Part shown: piece by piece, positions 7,191 to 7,450 of the stretch
Numbering within the stretch: the stretch's first letter is position 1
Layout: the number at the start of each line of letters is the position of its first letter
Assembly: GCA_011064905.1 (NCBI GenBank)
Contig: JAAKFW010000073.1
Coordinates: 1-7,450, forward strand
From: Candidatus Anoxychlamydiales bacterium
GTDB taxonomy: Bacteria; Chlamydiota; Chlamydiia; Chlamydiales; SM23-39
Length of the DNA stretch: 7,450 nt
Reading direction: 5' to 3'
The notes under the pieces: generated by a model
The model's database searches: none
Told to the model about the DNA's origin: nothing
What the model saw: the letters and a program-made list of their open reading frames with translations, nothing else
Made by a program: the position numbers and the translations under genes

Positions 7191-7224
7191 CTTGTGACAA
7201 AATCCTCTCTTTTTGTCACAAGAT
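7189..7224. repeat. Perfect 14-base inverted repeat over the fic start
   Basis: ATCTTGTGACAAAA (7189-7202) is the exact reverse complement of TTTTGTCACAAGAT (7211-7224), with an 8-base loop. The left arm includes two bases of the fic start codon. The loop holds the GAGAGG ribosome binding site in the fic mRNA. Each arm contains a TTGTGACAA-type near-palindrome, so it could be a dimeric operator, an mRNA hairpin, or both. Confidence 0.85.
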
Positions 7225-7248
7225 AGCAGGTTTCTCTAGCAATGTCAA
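7220..7248 (-). promoter_or_regulatory. fic promoter
   Basis: On the minus strand a consensus -35 TTGACA (7243-7248) is followed after exactly 17 bases by TATCTT (7220-7225), four of six matches to the -10 consensus. The -10 overlaps one arm of the inverted repeat and the -35 abuts the tandem repeats, so a protein bound to these sites would block polymerase. The start site would be near 7213, about 23 bases before the ATG. Confidence 0.7.
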
Positions 7249-7249
7249 G

Positions 7250-7279
7250 TGTCACGAGATGTCACAAGATGTCATAAGA
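7250..7279. repeat. Three tandem 10-base repeats, putative fic operator
   Basis: TGTCACGAGA, TGTCACAAGA and TGTCATAAGA follow each other without gaps, one DNA helical turn per unit. A partial unit, TGTCAAG (7243-7249), adjoins and overlaps the -35. An exact copy of the central unit lies at 7214-7223 and an exact inverted copy at 7190-7199. The likely binder is the winged helix of the Fic protein encoded next to it; this is inferred from position and domain content. Confidence 0.7.
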
Positions 7280-7323
7280 TTCTTTAAACCTATAATTTTC
7301 CATAGTTTAAACTCTCATATATC

Positions 7324-7350
7324 TTGTGAATTTTTTATCTTTTCTATAAT
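7324..7350 (+). promoter_or_regulatory. tRNA-Leu promoter
   Basis: A perfect TATAAT (7345-7350) lies 15 bases before the mature tRNA start, preceded at a short 15-base spacing by TTGTGA (7324-7329). The -35 falls within ATCTTGTGA (7321-7329), an inverted partial copy of the fic operator motif. Confidence 0.5.
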
Positions 7351-7365
7351 ATTTTAATATCTTTA

Positions 7366-7449
7366 GCGGAAGTGGTGGAACTGGTAGACACGCTACCTTG
7401 AGGTGGTAGTGGGAGAAATCCTTTGGGGGTTCGAGCCCCCCCTTTCGCA
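7366..7449 (+). tRNA. tRNA-Leu, anticodon GAG
   Basis: The acceptor stem GCGGAAG (7366-7372) pairs with CTTTCGC (7442-7448), with A7449 as discriminator base. The anticodon stem CTACC/GGTAG (7393-7397, 7405-7409) encloses loop TTGAGGT with anticodon GAG at 7400-7402, which reads CUC and CUU. A long variable arm (7410-7424), typical of leucine tRNAs, precedes the T arm, GGGGG-TTCGAGC-CCCCC (7425-7441). The base after the discriminator is T, so the CCA end is not encoded and must be added enzymatically. The gene appears complete. Confidence 0.96.
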
Positions 7450-7450
7450 T

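Noticed and set aside
7283..7311. AT-rich inverted repeat (TTTAAAC-CTAT / ATAG-TTTAAA) between the fic operator and the tRNA promoter
   Set aside because: The stem is nearly all A/T with a bulged base and no U-tract, so it is not a credible terminator. It could be a weak binding site, but composition explains it.
7191..7449. Possible integration site at the tRNA-Leu 3' end
   Set aside because: There is no integrase, no repeated copy of the tRNA 3' end in the window, and the adjacent genes read as ordinary chromosomal genes.

Overview
The window is a compact, strongly AT-rich bacterial chromosome segment with no insertion sequence, prophage or CRISPR array. The best guess at its origin is an environmental member of the Chlamydiota. 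The reasons are a pheT that is not next to pheS, its closeness to yidD and to a MORN-repeat lipoprotein (I recall a similar yidD / MORN-like protein / pheT cluster, CT473-CT475, in Chlamydia trachomatis), and small lipoproteins including a cysteine-rich one. This assignment is an inference from recalled synteny and could not be checked by search.

Layout: positions 1-50 hold the 5' end of a gene that runs leftward out of the window. A divergent AT-rich gap follows, then a small cysteine-rich lipoprotein gene on the plus strand (198-602), closed by a strong bidirectional hairpin terminator (640-669). Next come three minus-strand genes: a MORN-repeat (YwqK-like) lipoprotein (727-1749), pheT (1798-4173) and yidD (4299-4505). 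The 5' end of yidD overlaps that of a divergent plus-strand zinc metallopeptidase of the M2/M3 gluzincin type (4480-6135, or 4558-6135). The peptidase converges with a minus-strand gene for a class II Fic protein with a C-terminal winged helix (6144-7190), only 8 bases separating the stop codons. The window ends with a complete tRNA-Leu(GAG) on the plus strand (7366-7449).

The core genes serve translation (pheT, tRNA-Leu), membrane-protein insertion (yidD) and probably the cell envelope (two lipoproteins, perhaps an exported peptidase). The most striking non-coding structure is the fic upstream region. It has a consensus -35 element with a 17-base spacer, three tandem 10-base TGTCACAAGA-like repeats just upstream, and further copies overlapping the -10 and the start codon. 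Two of these copies form a perfect 14-base inverted repeat with the probable ribosome binding site in its loop. This looks like an elaborate autoregulatory operator for the Fic protein's own DNA-binding domain. A further inverted copy overlaps the -35 of the tRNA-Leu promoter.
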